NCBI GenBank assembly: GCA_019429325.1
Contig: JAHYJA010000018.1
Span: 1 to 33,322 of the forward strand
From: Bacteroidales bacterium
Lineage (GTDB): Bacteria > Bacteroidota > Bacteroidia > Bacteroidales > VadinHA17
Direction: 5' to 3'
Length of the DNA: 33,322 nucleotides
The position numbers and the translations under genes are program-made. A model generated the notes under the pieces. The model saw only the letters and a list, made by a program, of their open reading frames with translations, made no database searches and had not been told where the DNA came from. This document shows positions 17,912 through 26,808 of this stretch, in pieces; positions within the stretch are counted from its first letter, which is position 1, and each line of letters starts with the position of its first letter.

Positions 17912-18559
17912 ATGACAAAAAGAAGCTCCTTTCTCAGATATGCCATGCTGATGATGCGCAAAAATCACAACAGCAACAAGAGAAAGGGTGTATATAATTA
18001 TATGCTCAGAGCCTCGGTAAAGATTATCGGCATCTATCTGATAATAGTCGTTCCCTTTATCCTGATCATGAAAAGGCTTATCGATTTCAACAATATCTTC
18101 CAGTTCCTGACCGATAATTTCAGCGATGCATTTGTGTTTGTCCTGTTCACAGTTTCCGAATCCTTACTGGGAATGATCCCTCCCGATTTTTTTGTGATCT
18201 GGGCGGCCAAGTTCAACTCACCGGTCATCTTTCTTTCGCTGCTCGGGATCCTCTCATACGCCGGGGGAGTAATCTCATATTTCATCGGTCACTGGCTGGC
18301 CGAAACTCCCCGTATCAAAGCCTACTCGGAACGTGTCCTTGATAAATATATTATCCTTGTCAGGAAATGGGGGGGCGCCTTTATTATCATTGCCGCACTC
18401 TTCCCTTTCTCCCCATATTCCATGGTTGTTATGGCCGTGGCCCTGTTGAAATACCCTTTCAGGTTATACCTGCTTTTTGCCATTTCGAGAATAGCACGCT
18501 TCCTGATTCAGGGAGTCCTTTACCTCGATATCCTGAAAATTGATTCCTTTTTTGGTTGA
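17912..18559 (+). CDS. VTT/YqaA-like (SNARE-associated/DedA-related) membrane protein
   Basis: ESLLGMIPPDFFVIWAAKFNSPVIFLSLLGILSYAGGVISYFIGHWLAE...FPFSPYSMVVMAVALLKYPFRLYLLFAISRIARFLIQG. Start set to in-frame ATG 17912 because the TTG at 17816 lies in the repeat island. Confidence 0.75.
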   Translation: MTKRSSFLRYAMLMMRKNHNSNKRKGVYNYMLRASVKIIGIYLIIVVPFILIMKRLIDFNNIFQFLTDNFSDAFVFVLFTVSESLLGMIPPDFFVIWAAKFNSPVIFLSLLGILSYAGGVISYFIGHWLAETPRIKAYSERVLDKYIILVRKWGGAFIIIAALFPFSPYSMVVMAVALLKYPFRLYLLFAISRIARFLIQGVLYLDILKIDSFFG

Positions 18560-18571
18560 GACGACAGTATA

Positions 18572-21500
18572 TCAGGTGTCTGATTCCCTGAACTCTATCC
18601 TGCTGAAACCTGTCACAAGTTTTCTTAAAAGATTGTAATAGAGAGCAACATATAAAATCAGGGTTACTATCCAGATAACTGTCAGGTTAAAAAGGTAAGT
18701 ATCAATTTTCAGATTCCCGATCTTCTTGTAGGGTGCATAATAATGAGCTCTTCCGTAACCGGAGGTCGGCTTCATAAAAGCAGGTTCGTACTTCTGTATA
18801 ATTACCTCAGGTGTTTCGAGTGTTTTATCAATAACCTCATTATTCAGAAGAATATCCGCCAGTCGTTCGTTGTAATAATTATCCCTGAGTGCTATCATCC
18901 CTTCCCGTCCGATCTCCCTCTCTATTGATGCACTCACCTGGTCCTTCCTTTCAGAAGCACTCCTGCTGAGAGCGCGGAAATCTCTTGCAAGAAGGTCAAG
19001 GTACGACTCAACCTGCCTGGCAGTCTCAGGATCAAGGTCATCTTTATTCAGTCTGCTCACAATAAACTCAGGCGTTTCATAACCCGCCGATTCGGATAGC
19101 ATTTCAATATAATTCTTTAATCTCCTGCATTTAACCTCAGCCTCTTTTAGATCAGCATCCGGTTTAAGACACTCACGAAGGTCTTTCTTCAGAACATCGA
19201 TCATAAAACTGGCATAATAGTAATTCTGGCTTGCCTCCATGTCGTGTTCAAAAAAATTCTTCTGATACCTGTTGTTTTTGAACTGCTCAACAGCCAGCGC
19301 CTCAAACGACCAGCGGGCAGTCATCAGATCACCTATTACCGGCACGAACTGATCTGTGGAATACCTGCCTCTGTGCAATTTGTCGAATTTCACCAGTACC
19401 CCGCTCAGCAAGAGCTGGGGGATCAGTATGAAGGGGAGCAGAATATAAACTGTAATAACTGACTTAAATGCAGACGAGATATTCAAACCCAGCACATTTG
19501 CCGAACAGGAGGTTGTGAAAAGTACCAACCAGTATGTGAATGTCATGCCCTTTATGCCCAGTATCTGGTTACCGACCAGTATGAACGAAAGCGATTGTAT
19601 TGCCGATATCGCAAACAGAATTACTATCTTGGAATTAAGGTAACTGAACCAGCTCAGGTTAAGGAATGATTCTCTTTTAAGTATTTTCCTGTCCCTGATG
19701 ATCTCCTCGGCGCTGATCATCAGTCCAAGGAACAGCGCTGTTATGACGCACATGAAAAGGTATGCCGGCAAATTTTCGTTCTGGCTGAAAAGATAAGTAC
19801 CCTCTTTAATATACCTGGTAAAATAGCCCAGTATCAATGCAAGGAGCGGCGCTCCCAGAAGACTTATTATTATGTATTGCCTGTTGGCCATTTTTGAGAG
19901 AATATCTCTTAAAAAGAATATCTTCATCTGCCTGAAGAGTCCCGGAATACTGTAGTAATTTTCAGGAAGTTCTTCCTTTTCCGGGAGATCAACCGGCATT
20001 TTACTGCTTATCTTCTCCCTGAATCTGGCATACCATTCTTCCGGGGCAACTTTTCTTGTCTGTGTCAGTTTCCCCCGTTCGTCCATTATTTTTGCCTCAA
20101 CGATCTGCAGTACCTGTTCGGTATTTATGTTGCCGCACTTTGTGCACTGGTCCTCTTCGGCATTTGCGTGCCTGCTGAGTTTTTTGAAATAGATTATTGC
20201 CTCGTTGGGATTTCCGTAATAAATCTGGTATCCTCCCTTGTCAAGTATAATGATCTTGTCAAACAGCTTATACAGGTCGGAGCAGGGCTGGTGAATGTTC
20301 ACAATAACAAGTTTGCCCTTGTAGGTCTGTTCCTTGAGAAGGTTTACAACTATCTCTGAATCGACAGATGAGAGACCGGAAGTCGGTTCGTCAACAAAAA
20401 GGATAAACGGTTCGCGGACCAGTTCAAGTGCGATATTGATTCTTTTACGCTGGCCTCCGCTGATAACTTTGTCAAGCGGACTCCCCACCTTAAGATCCTT
20501 AATATCATAGAGATCCAGATCCGCAAGCAATCTTTCGACTATTTTCCTTATCCTGTTTTTCTTAAATCTGTTAAGGCACATGCGTGCATTGTAGTAGAGG
20601 TTCTCAAAAACGGTAAGTTCCTCAATCAGTAGGTCGTCCTGAGGTACAAAACCGATAATGCCCTCCAGCCTGCTCCTTTCCGCCGGAATATTAAGATTGT
20701 ATCCGTTAATGAATATCTCTCCGCTCTGCGGTTTAAGGTTTCCGTTCAGAAGATCAAGAAGGGTTGATTTACCTGTACCGCTTACACCCATTATACCCAC
20801 AAGCTGACCCGACTCACCATGGAAATTAAAGTTCTGAATGCCATTGTCACTGTCCCTGAATTTGTACACCACATCCTGTGCGGTAAGGGATACCCTGGCT
20901 TTATGCCGCGACTCGTTAAAGATCCCGAACAGCTCGGTATAATAGATGGTTTTGATCCCATGACCTTTAATGGTTGAGCCATTGTCAAACAAGTATGTTT
21001 GCCTGGGGTAGATGCGCTGCCCGTTCAGATAAAGATCTTCATGGCCAAGGTATCTGAAGATGAATGTTTTAGCACTGACAATATTAAGAAATATCAACTC
21101 TCCCGGGATGTTGGCCATGAACATATGCCTGGCTCTTTTATAATAACCGGCCTGCTTGTTGTTTATTATCAGAAGCTTTTCCTTCTCCGGTATCTTACTA
21201 AGCGGGTCGATAATGAAGCTCTTAATATTTTTATACTCGTTCTCAGGGATGTTTAATGCAAGTGCAACAGTCATCAGAAAATCAAGTTCATTTTCAGTGA
21301 TCTCCTCCCCGTAGGAGATAAAATCGATAAGTTGAATAACAATATAGATCTTCTGCTTCTGCCTCAGCTCCTCGTTTATACCGGCACAAATCTTCTTTAT
21401 CCTTATTCCTTTGGCTGCAGCAATATCACCTCCCATGCCTGTCTCCTCTGTTCCGGTGGCTGAATAAAGTTCAAGATAATCATCAAACATTTTCATATAG

Positions 21501-21643
21501 CGCCCCACCTGCTGGCTGCTAAGAAGCTGTTCGAGAAACGACTTAACGATATCCCTTTCCCTTTTCGAAATTTCACTTACCGAACGTATGTCACTGATCA
21601 GGGCAAACAGTTGCATCAGGGCTCTCAGAATAGGCTCACTCAT
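18572..21643 (-). CDS. ABCG-like ABC transporter (TerB-like and FHA-like N-terminal regions, NBD, ABC-2 permease)
   Basis: Walker A GVSGTGKSTLLDLLNG, signature VISGGQRKRINIALELVREPFILFVDEPTSGLSS, FHA-like LYLNGQRIYPRQTYLFDNGSTI, C-terminal TM segments. Confidence 0.88.
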   Translation of the reverse strand: MSEPILRALMQLFALISDIRSVSEISKRERDIVKSFLEQLLSSQQVGRYMKMFDDYLELYSATGTEETGMGGDIAAAKGIRIKKICAGINEELRQKQKIYIVIQLIDFISYGEEITENELDFLMTVALALNIPENEYKNIKSFIIDPLSKIPEKEKLLIINNKQAGYYKRARHMFMANIPGELIFLNIVSAKTFIFRYLGHEDLYLNGQRIYPRQTYLFDNGSTIKGHGIKTIYYTELFGIFNESRHKARVSLTAQDVVYKFRDSDNGIQNFNFHGESGQLVGIMGVSGTGKSTLLDLLNGNLKPQSGEIFINGYNLNIPAERSRLEGIIGFVPQDDLLIEELTVFENLYYNARMCLNRFKKNRIRKIVERLLADLDLYDIKDLKVGSPLDKVISGGQRKRINIALELVREPFILFVDEPTSGLSSVDSEIVVNLLKEQTYKGKLVIVNIHQPCSDLYKLFDKIIILDKGGYQIYYGNPNEAIIYFKKLSRHANAEEDQCTKCGNINTEQVLQIVEAKIMDERGKLTQTRKVAPEEWYARFREKISSKMPVDLPEKEELPENYYSIPGLFRQMKIFFLRDILSKMANRQYIIISLLGAPLLALILGYFTRYIKEGTYLFSQNENLPAYLFMCVITALFLGLMISAEEIIRDRKILKRESFLNLSWFSYLNSKIVILFAISAIQSLSFILVGNQILGIKGMTFTYWLVLFTTSCSANVLGLNISSAFKSVITVYILLPFILIPQLLLSGVLVKFDKLHRGRYSTDQFVPVIGDLMTARWSFEALAVEQFKNNRYQKNFFEHDMEASQNYYYASFMIDVLKKDLRECLKPDADLKEAEVKCRRLKNYIEMLSESAGYETPEFIVSRLNKDDLDPETARQVESYLDLLARDFRALSRSASERKDQVSASIEREIGREGMIALRDNYYNERLADILLNNEVIDKTLETPEVIIQKYEPAFMKPTSGYGRAHYYAPYKKIGNLKIDTYLFNLTVIWIVTLILYVALYYNLLRKLVTGFSRIEFRESDT

Positions 21644-21755
21644 AATACTAAATTATCAAGCCTAAAATACATCTAATTATTCACCTTTTCAAATAAAACA
21701 GGATACCCCTCGTTTGAACTAAAGGATTTTAATTCCTTAATCAGATTGAATTTTT

Positions 21756-21763
21756 TACATTTG
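21756..21763 (+). promoter_or_regulatory. Bacteroidetes-type -7 box (TACATTTG) upstream of the PorP/SprF gene
   Basis: TAnnTTTG match 25 bp upstream of ATG 21788. Confidence 0.5.
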
Positions 21764-21787
21764 GCAAAATAAATTGATGAATTATTC

Positions 21788-22810
21788 ATGAATGAAACTA
21801 AAAAGTTCCTGATGAGTTTAATTAATGATATGAATGATCATTCTTCCGGTACAAACATGTTAAAGGCTCCCTGGAAATTTCTGCTGGTTGTTCTGTATGT
21901 TTTCTCGTTCAATATCACCACCGGTCAGGAGATACCGGTAAACCCAATCTCATACAAGCTCTTTACTCCGTTTCTCTTTAACCCTTCGGTTGCAGGAAGC
22001 AAGGATTTCTTTTCCACCGACATTATGGCCGGCTTCCGGGGAAAAAACCAGGCCCAGATCATAAGCGGCAACACAAGGCTTATAAAGAAAGTCCCCGGAA
22101 CCGCCGCCTCCGCCAGGGGCTTTGAGTTCACAGGAATAGGTGTCGGCGGCGCAATCTTCAATGAAGTGTATGATTCGTCCCGTAATGCAGGTTTCATGGC
22201 TGCCGGTTCATATCATTTAGCCCTGGATAAAAGAGCCCTCTCTTTCGTGTCGGCAGGTATTGCCATGCGTGGATTTTACCATCACTTTGCCGGCAGTACT
22301 GATCACGGGATACCTGCGGAAGATCATTATTTTCCAAATATCGACGCCGGCTTGTATTATTATAATCCATACTTCTATGCCGGACTCTCAGGCCTGAACC
22401 TCCTGGGTCGTCCTTCAAACCCCGATACTCTCAGTACCTATCTGATACCTGTTACCCGGCAATATTTTTTCAATACCGGGGTCAAGATAGTTGTTAGCCG
22501 TGCTCTTAATCTGGTAATTGAACCTTCTGTAATATTTGTTACTGACGATTCGCTCTCGACAGACCTGAAGAGATCCGTCAAGCCTGCCCTGAGGCTTTAT
22601 GCGGGTGATTTTTGCCTCGGGACCTGGTTTAACGATTTTGAGAGAGTCTCTTTCCTTTTCCAGTTCAGGTATCCGAGATTTTATGTGGGTACCTTTTTCG
22701 AACTCCCGAAAAACACTGCCTTCTACAAACAGCCTCTTACAGCAGAGGTTGCATTCGGGCTGAATCTATCTAAAACAAAAGCCGGGTACTCCGTCCGCAG
22801 TCACTGGTAA
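21788..22810 (+). CDS. PorP/SprF family type IX secretion-associated outer membrane protein
   Basis: YKLFTPFLFNPSVAGSKDFFSTDIMAGFRGKNQ... (NPA-AG-type motif), GVGGAIFNEVYDSSRNAGFMAAGSYHLAL, INAGLYYYNPYFYAGLS-like repeat typical of PorP/SprF. Confidence 0.85.
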   Translation: MNETKKFLMSLINDMNDHSSGTNMLKAPWKFLLVVLYVFSFNITTGQEIPVNPISYKLFTPFLFNPSVAGSKDFFSTDIMAGFRGKNQAQIISGNTRLIKKVPGTAASARGFEFTGIGVGGAIFNEVYDSSRNAGFMAAGSYHLALDKRALSFVSAGIAMRGFYHHFAGSTDHGIPAEDHYFPNIDAGLYYYNPYFYAGLSGLNLLGRPSNPDTLSTYLIPVTRQYFFNTGVKIVVSRALNLVIEPSVIFVTDDSLSTDLKRSVKPALRLYAGDFCLGTWFNDFERVSFLFQFRYPRFYVGTFFELPKNTAFYKQPLTAEVAFGLNLSKTKAGYSVRSHW

Positions 22811-22826
22811 TAATTCTTAACGAAAC

Positions 22827-24410
22827 ATGAAGAAGCTTTTCATAATAGTTTTGGTTTTCTGCCTGATAAATGGACTTAATGGATCAGCAGCAGACATCCA
22901 CTGGAACAAACTCTTCCCGTCCCTGAATCAGCATGTTTTGCCTGTGGCAGATACCATCATTAATGAGCAGATCATCAGAGTTGATTCTTTCCGGCTTAAT
23001 ATCATACCCCCGGCCTCAGGCATTCAGTTTTATGGCGACGGCATAATTTTCCTGTCGCAGTCGAGGGTAGAGACCAGGATGGTTCCGGCTCATGTCTCCT
23101 TCGGGACTGTGCAGGCCTATTATGGTCTGGTGAATGACTCTTCGGCAACTGACCGCAGGCTGTTCCTGCCTTTTTCATCCTTTCCTTACCCCTGCGATGC
23201 TACGACATTCAACAGCGATTTTACCATGATGCTTTACACCATGCGTACCCGGAATGATGCTACAGAAAAGATCTGGATGGCCAGGTACCGGCCGCTGGCA
23301 AACAGGCGCGACCGCTGGGAGTTTGATGACAAGCCTCTCAGTTTTTGTACCGGTAATTATACTTACTCTCATCCGGCATTATCTTCAGACGGCACGATCC
23401 TGATCTTCGCATCCGACAGGGAGGATTCGATCGGTGAAATGGATCTCTACATGACCAGGATGGCAGGGTATACATGGATGGAACCCGTGAACATGGGAAG
23501 TTTTATCAACACCCTCGGACATGAGATGCACCCCTTCCTCGATAAGGATAATAACCTTTATTTCTCATCCAACGGACGCAAGGGACTGGGAGGATTCGAC
23601 ATCTGGATGTGCCGCTTCGACGGAAAAGCCTGGGCTTATCCGGTGAATCTTACCTCTGTCATCAATAGTTATAACGACGACATAGCCTTTACCATTGACC
23701 GGGAGGATGGCGTATCTGCTTTTTACACCTCCAGGGAAAGATCCGGCAGACAGAACATGCAGCTCTACAGGGTGGTACTGAATCCGGAAAAACTTACAGG
23801 GGGTATAAAGAACCTTACCCAGGCCTTCAGCAGTATAGCACCTCCGGATAAGCTGATGCAGGAAAGACTGACGGCAATTCTGCCTGAACAAGCGCCACTG
23901 ATTGCGGAAAAAACAGAAGTGAAGGTTGAGCGTGCGGCAAAGCAGCCTGAAACTCAACCGGTTCAGGAAAAGCCGGTCGCCGAAGATGCAAAAAAGGCTG
24001 CAACGGAAGAGACGAAACCTGTTGAAGTCCCGGTTATACAACCATCTGTCCCGGAGAAGAAACCCCTCCCGGAACCTGTCAGGAAACCGGAACCGGCACC
24101 TGTTGCAAAAACTGAACAGCCTTCAATAACTCTCACCGACGCCAGGCAGGTTACACCCGGTGTGACATACATGATTCAGTTTTCCGCAAGCACTAGGCCT
24201 GCGGGAAAATTTCAGATCACCGTCGATGGCAGAAATTATACAACATACGAGTATTTCTACAGCGGGGCATACAGATCGTGTGCCGGGGAGTTCAATAATC
24301 TCGCAGGAGCCAGGGCACTCGAGACAGCCATGAGGAGAGCAGGGTTCAACCAGGCTTTTGTTGTGGCCTTCAGGAACGGCGAAAGGATTGTCTATTATCT
24401 TAACAAGTAA
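22827..24410 (+). CDS. PD40/WD40-like beta-propeller protein with P/E/K-rich linker and C-terminal SPOR-like domain
   Basis: SHPALSSDGTILIFASDREDSIGEMDLYMTRM and MHPFLDKDNNLYFSSNGRKGLGGFDIWMCRFDG are PD40 repeats. The C-terminus TYMIQFSAS...AGARALETAMRRAGFNQAFVVAFRNGERI resembles a SPOR domain. Confidence 0.8.
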   Translation: MKKLFIIVLVFCLINGLNGSAADIHWNKLFPSLNQHVLPVADTIINEQIIRVDSFRLNIIPPASGIQFYGDGIIFLSQSRVETRMVPAHVSFGTVQAYYGLVNDSSATDRRLFLPFSSFPYPCDATTFNSDFTMMLYTMRTRNDATEKIWMARYRPLANRRDRWEFDDKPLSFCTGNYTYSHPALSSDGTILIFASDREDSIGEMDLYMTRMAGYTWMEPVNMGSFINTLGHEMHPFLDKDNNLYFSSNGRKGLGGFDIWMCRFDGKAWAYPVNLTSVINSYNDDIAFTIDREDGVSAFYTSRERSGRQNMQLYRVVLNPEKLTGGIKNLTQAFSSIAPPDKLMQERLTAILPEQAPLIAEKTEVKVERAAKQPETQPVQEKPVAEDAKKAATEETKPVEVPVIQPSVPEKKPLPEPVRKPEPAPVAKTEQPSITLTDARQVTPGVTYMIQFSASTRPAGKFQITVDGRNYTTYEYFYSGAYRSCAGEFNNLAGARALETAMRRAGFNQAFVVAFRNGERIVYYLNK

Positions 24411-24516
24411 AGGTTTCGCGGAACTTCCCCAAGCTTTTCGTCAGAGTCGGGGAAGACCGCAAGACTCTAAGACTCGGGGACAAATTTCTATTCGATTTAC
24501 AAAGCTGGCTCCAATA

Positions 24517-24583
24517 CCGGATAAAAGACTAAAAAAATCTGTAATTGTGCAACGTTTTATTTTTATCCGGGTCTTTTATCCGG
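24517..24583. repeat. Inverted repeat CCGGATAAAAGAC...GTCTTTTATCCGG
   Basis: 13-nt perfect arms 24517-24529 and 24571-24583, 41-nt loop that ends with an extra TTTTATCCGG (24561-24570). Confidence 0.85.
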
Positions 24584-24629
24584 AACATTAATCAATTGAT
24601 GAGACCTGAATAAACGAAAGAACAATGAA

Positions 24630-25349
24630 ATGAGAAACCTGAAGTATTTTACCATTGTACTGATCTGCCTGAGCATGACAGCATGCCTGAACGGCCAGAT
24701 CAGGAAAACAGTCTATGGGAACAAAAAAGTTGTCACGAGGGAGAGACAAGCAAGGGATTTCACAGGTATAAGGGTCAGTACGGGAATCGATGTTTACCTG
24801 AGCCAGGGAAACAGTCCGAAGCTTACCGTCGAAGCCGACGAGAACCTGCACGAATATATTATTACAGAGAACCGGAATGGTGTCCTCCATGTTTATACGG
24901 ACGCCAATATCCGTTCGGCTGAGAGAAAACGGGTTTATGTTACGATGAAAAATGTCACATCTGTGGAGACTTCCAGCGCAGGTGATGTAATCGGAGAGAC
25001 CCCCATAAGAACAACGACCTTAAGACTCTCTGCAAGCAGTGCGGGCAGTATCAAGCTTGAGGTTTATGCCGACAGGATAAAGGCCGGCATAAGCAGTTCG
25101 GGTGATATTACACTCTCCGGTGAGGCGGATGAACTGGAAGCGGGGCTCAGCAGCGCCGGCGACCTGAACGCTTTCAATCTTACCGTCAGAGAGGCTGACA
25201 TATCGGCATCAAGTGCCGGTGATGCCGATATAACGGTAACGGAAAAACTTACTGCAAGGGCTTCAAGCGCAGGAGACATCAACTACAGGGGCAATCCCAA
25301 ATATATCGATGCCCATTCTTCAAGCGCAGGAGGAATACGCAAAAGGTAG
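24630..25349 (+). CDS. GIN-domain (DUF2807) protein
   Basis: Signal peptide, RDFTGIRVSTGIDVYLSQGNSPKLTVEADENL and repeated SSAGD/SSSGD motifs typical of the head GIN domain (DUF2807). Confidence 0.9.
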   Translation: MRNLKYFTIVLICLSMTACLNGQIRKTVYGNKKVVTRERQARDFTGIRVSTGIDVYLSQGNSPKLTVEADENLHEYIITENRNGVLHVYTDANIRSAERKRVYVTMKNVTSVETSSAGDVIGETPIRTTTLRLSASSAGSIKLEVYADRIKAGISSSGDITLSGEADELEAGLSSAGDLNAFNLTVREADISASSAGDADITVTEKLTARASSAGDINYRGNPKYIDAHSSSAGGIRKR

Positions 25350-25383
25350 TTACAATCCAATATATACTTTCTGCTTATAACAT

Positions 25384-25416
25384 GCCGCCAGGGTCACACC
25401 TGACGGCTTTTTTTTT
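25384..25416 (+). terminator. Rho-independent terminator after the DUF2807 gene
   Basis: GCCG-C-CAGG-(GTCACA)-CCTG-A-CGGC hairpin (one C/A mismatch) followed by 9 T. Confidence 0.8.
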
Positions 25417-25423
25417 AACTTTG
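25416..25423 (+). promoter_or_regulatory. Bacteroidetes-type -7 box (TAACTTTG) upstream of pgi
   Basis: TAnnTTTG match 33 bp upstream of ATG 25457. Confidence 0.5.
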
Positions 25424-25456
25424 CATTATAAGCGAACCGAGTATAAACCCATAATT

Positions 25457-26800
25457 ATGAAAGAAAATTTAAATATCGATCTGAAAAATACAGCCGGATT
25501 TGTCCCGTTCGAGGAGGTTGCGGCGCTTGCCCGGCTTTCGGTTATGCATCTCGACACCCTCAATAAAGGGACCGGTGCCGGAGGTGATTTTCTCGGATGG
25601 ATGTCCCTTCCCGATGATATTATACCTCAGCTCGACAGGATCGGGAAAGTGGCCCGCCACCTGAGGTCGGTCTCTGACACAACGGTAATCATAGGGATCG
25701 GTGGTTCATACCTTGGTGCAAGGGCAGTCATCGAAGCTCTCTCCCACACTTTTCAGCCGTTAATAAAGGGGAAACAACACCATATCCTTTACGCAGGCCA
25801 GACTATCTGCGAAGATTATATGTCGGACCTCCTGGAGATCCTTGACAACAGGAACTATTCCATCGTGGTAATTTCAAAATCAGGCACCACCACCGAACCT
25901 GCAATAGCCTTCAGGATACTTAAGGATCATCTTGAGAGGAAAGTGGGTAAGCCGGTAGCCGCCGACAGGATAATAGCAATTACCGACAGGGAAAAAGGGG
26001 CGCTCCGGTCGATGGCGGAACTGAACGGATATGAGACATTTGTTATTCCCGATAATATCGGCGGCCGGTTTTCGGTGCTGACACCCGTCGGTCTGTTGCC
26101 CATAGCGATCAGCGGACTCGACATCAGCGCCCTGGTAAAAGGTGCCAAAGCCATGGAGGCGCTCACAAGAAACAACAAGGATGCTTCATCCAACCCCTCC
26201 CTCCTTTATGCCGCCGCAAGAAACCTTATCATGCAATCGGGACGTAACACCGAGATACTCGCCGGATTCACTCCCCGGCTTCATTATTTCGCCGAATGGT
26301 GGAAACAGCTGTACGGCGAAAGCGAGGGGAAAGAGGGGAAAGGGATCTTTCCGTCGTCGGTTGATTTTACGACCGATCTCCATTCGCTGGGGCAATACAT
26401 CCAGGAAGGCCAAAGGATCCTGTTTGAGACGATCATTTCCGTAAAAAATCCCCGTAAAAAGATCACAGTCCCGCCAGAGAAGGATGATGCCGACCAGCTG
26501 AACTATATTGCCGGAAAAAGGCTTTCGGAGGTTAACTGCTGCGCTGAAAAAGGGACAGTCCTGGCACATAACGATGGCGGGGTGCCCATAATTACCCTTT
26601 CCGTCCCTCAACTGGATGAATATTACATGGGGCAATTGATTTATTTCTTTGAGATGGCCTGCGCCATAAGCGGATATATCCTCGATATCAATCCCTTTGA
26701 TCAGCCGGGAGTTGAGGCTTACAAGAAAAACATGTTTGCGCTCCTTAACAAGCCGGGGTTTGAAACAGAGTCGAAGAAGATAAAGGAAAAATTAAAATAA
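25457..26800 (+). CDS. pgi: Glucose-6-phosphate isomerase
   Basis: VIIGIGGSYLGARAVIEAL, VVISKSGTTTEPAIAFRILKDHLE, DNIGGRFSVLTPVGLLPIAISGLD, WWKQLYGESEGKEGKGIFPSSVDFTTDLHSLGQYIQEG. Start set to ATG 25457 since the 25382 ATG is upstream of the terminator. Confidence 0.96.
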   Translation: MKENLNIDLKNTAGFVPFEEVAALARLSVMHLDTLNKGTGAGGDFLGWMSLPDDIIPQLDRIGKVARHLRSVSDTTVIIGIGGSYLGARAVIEALSHTFQPLIKGKQHHILYAGQTICEDYMSDLLEILDNRNYSIVVISKSGTTTEPAIAFRILKDHLERKVGKPVAADRIIAITDREKGALRSMAELNGYETFVIPDNIGGRFSVLTPVGLLPIAISGLDISALVKGAKAMEALTRNNKDASSNPSLLYAAARNLIMQSGRNTEILAGFTPRLHYFAEWWKQLYGESEGKEGKGIFPSSVDFTTDLHSLGQYIQEGQRILFETIISVKNPRKKITVPPEKDDADQLNYIAGKRLSEVNCCAEKGTVLAHNDGGVPIITLSVPQLDEYYMGQLIYFFEMACAISGYILDINPFDQPGVEAYKKNMFALLNKPGFETESKKIKEKLK

Positions 26801-26808
26801 TAACAAAT

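Noticed and set aside
24960-25345. Repeated SSAGD motifs as an unusual repeat protein
   Set aside because: This periodicity is the normal beta-helix pattern of DUF2807/GIN-domain proteins.
25382-25456. Upstream ATG for pgi giving 25 extra residues
   Set aside because: It sits before the terminator hairpin and the likely promoter box; ATG 25457 begins the typical Pgi N-terminus.
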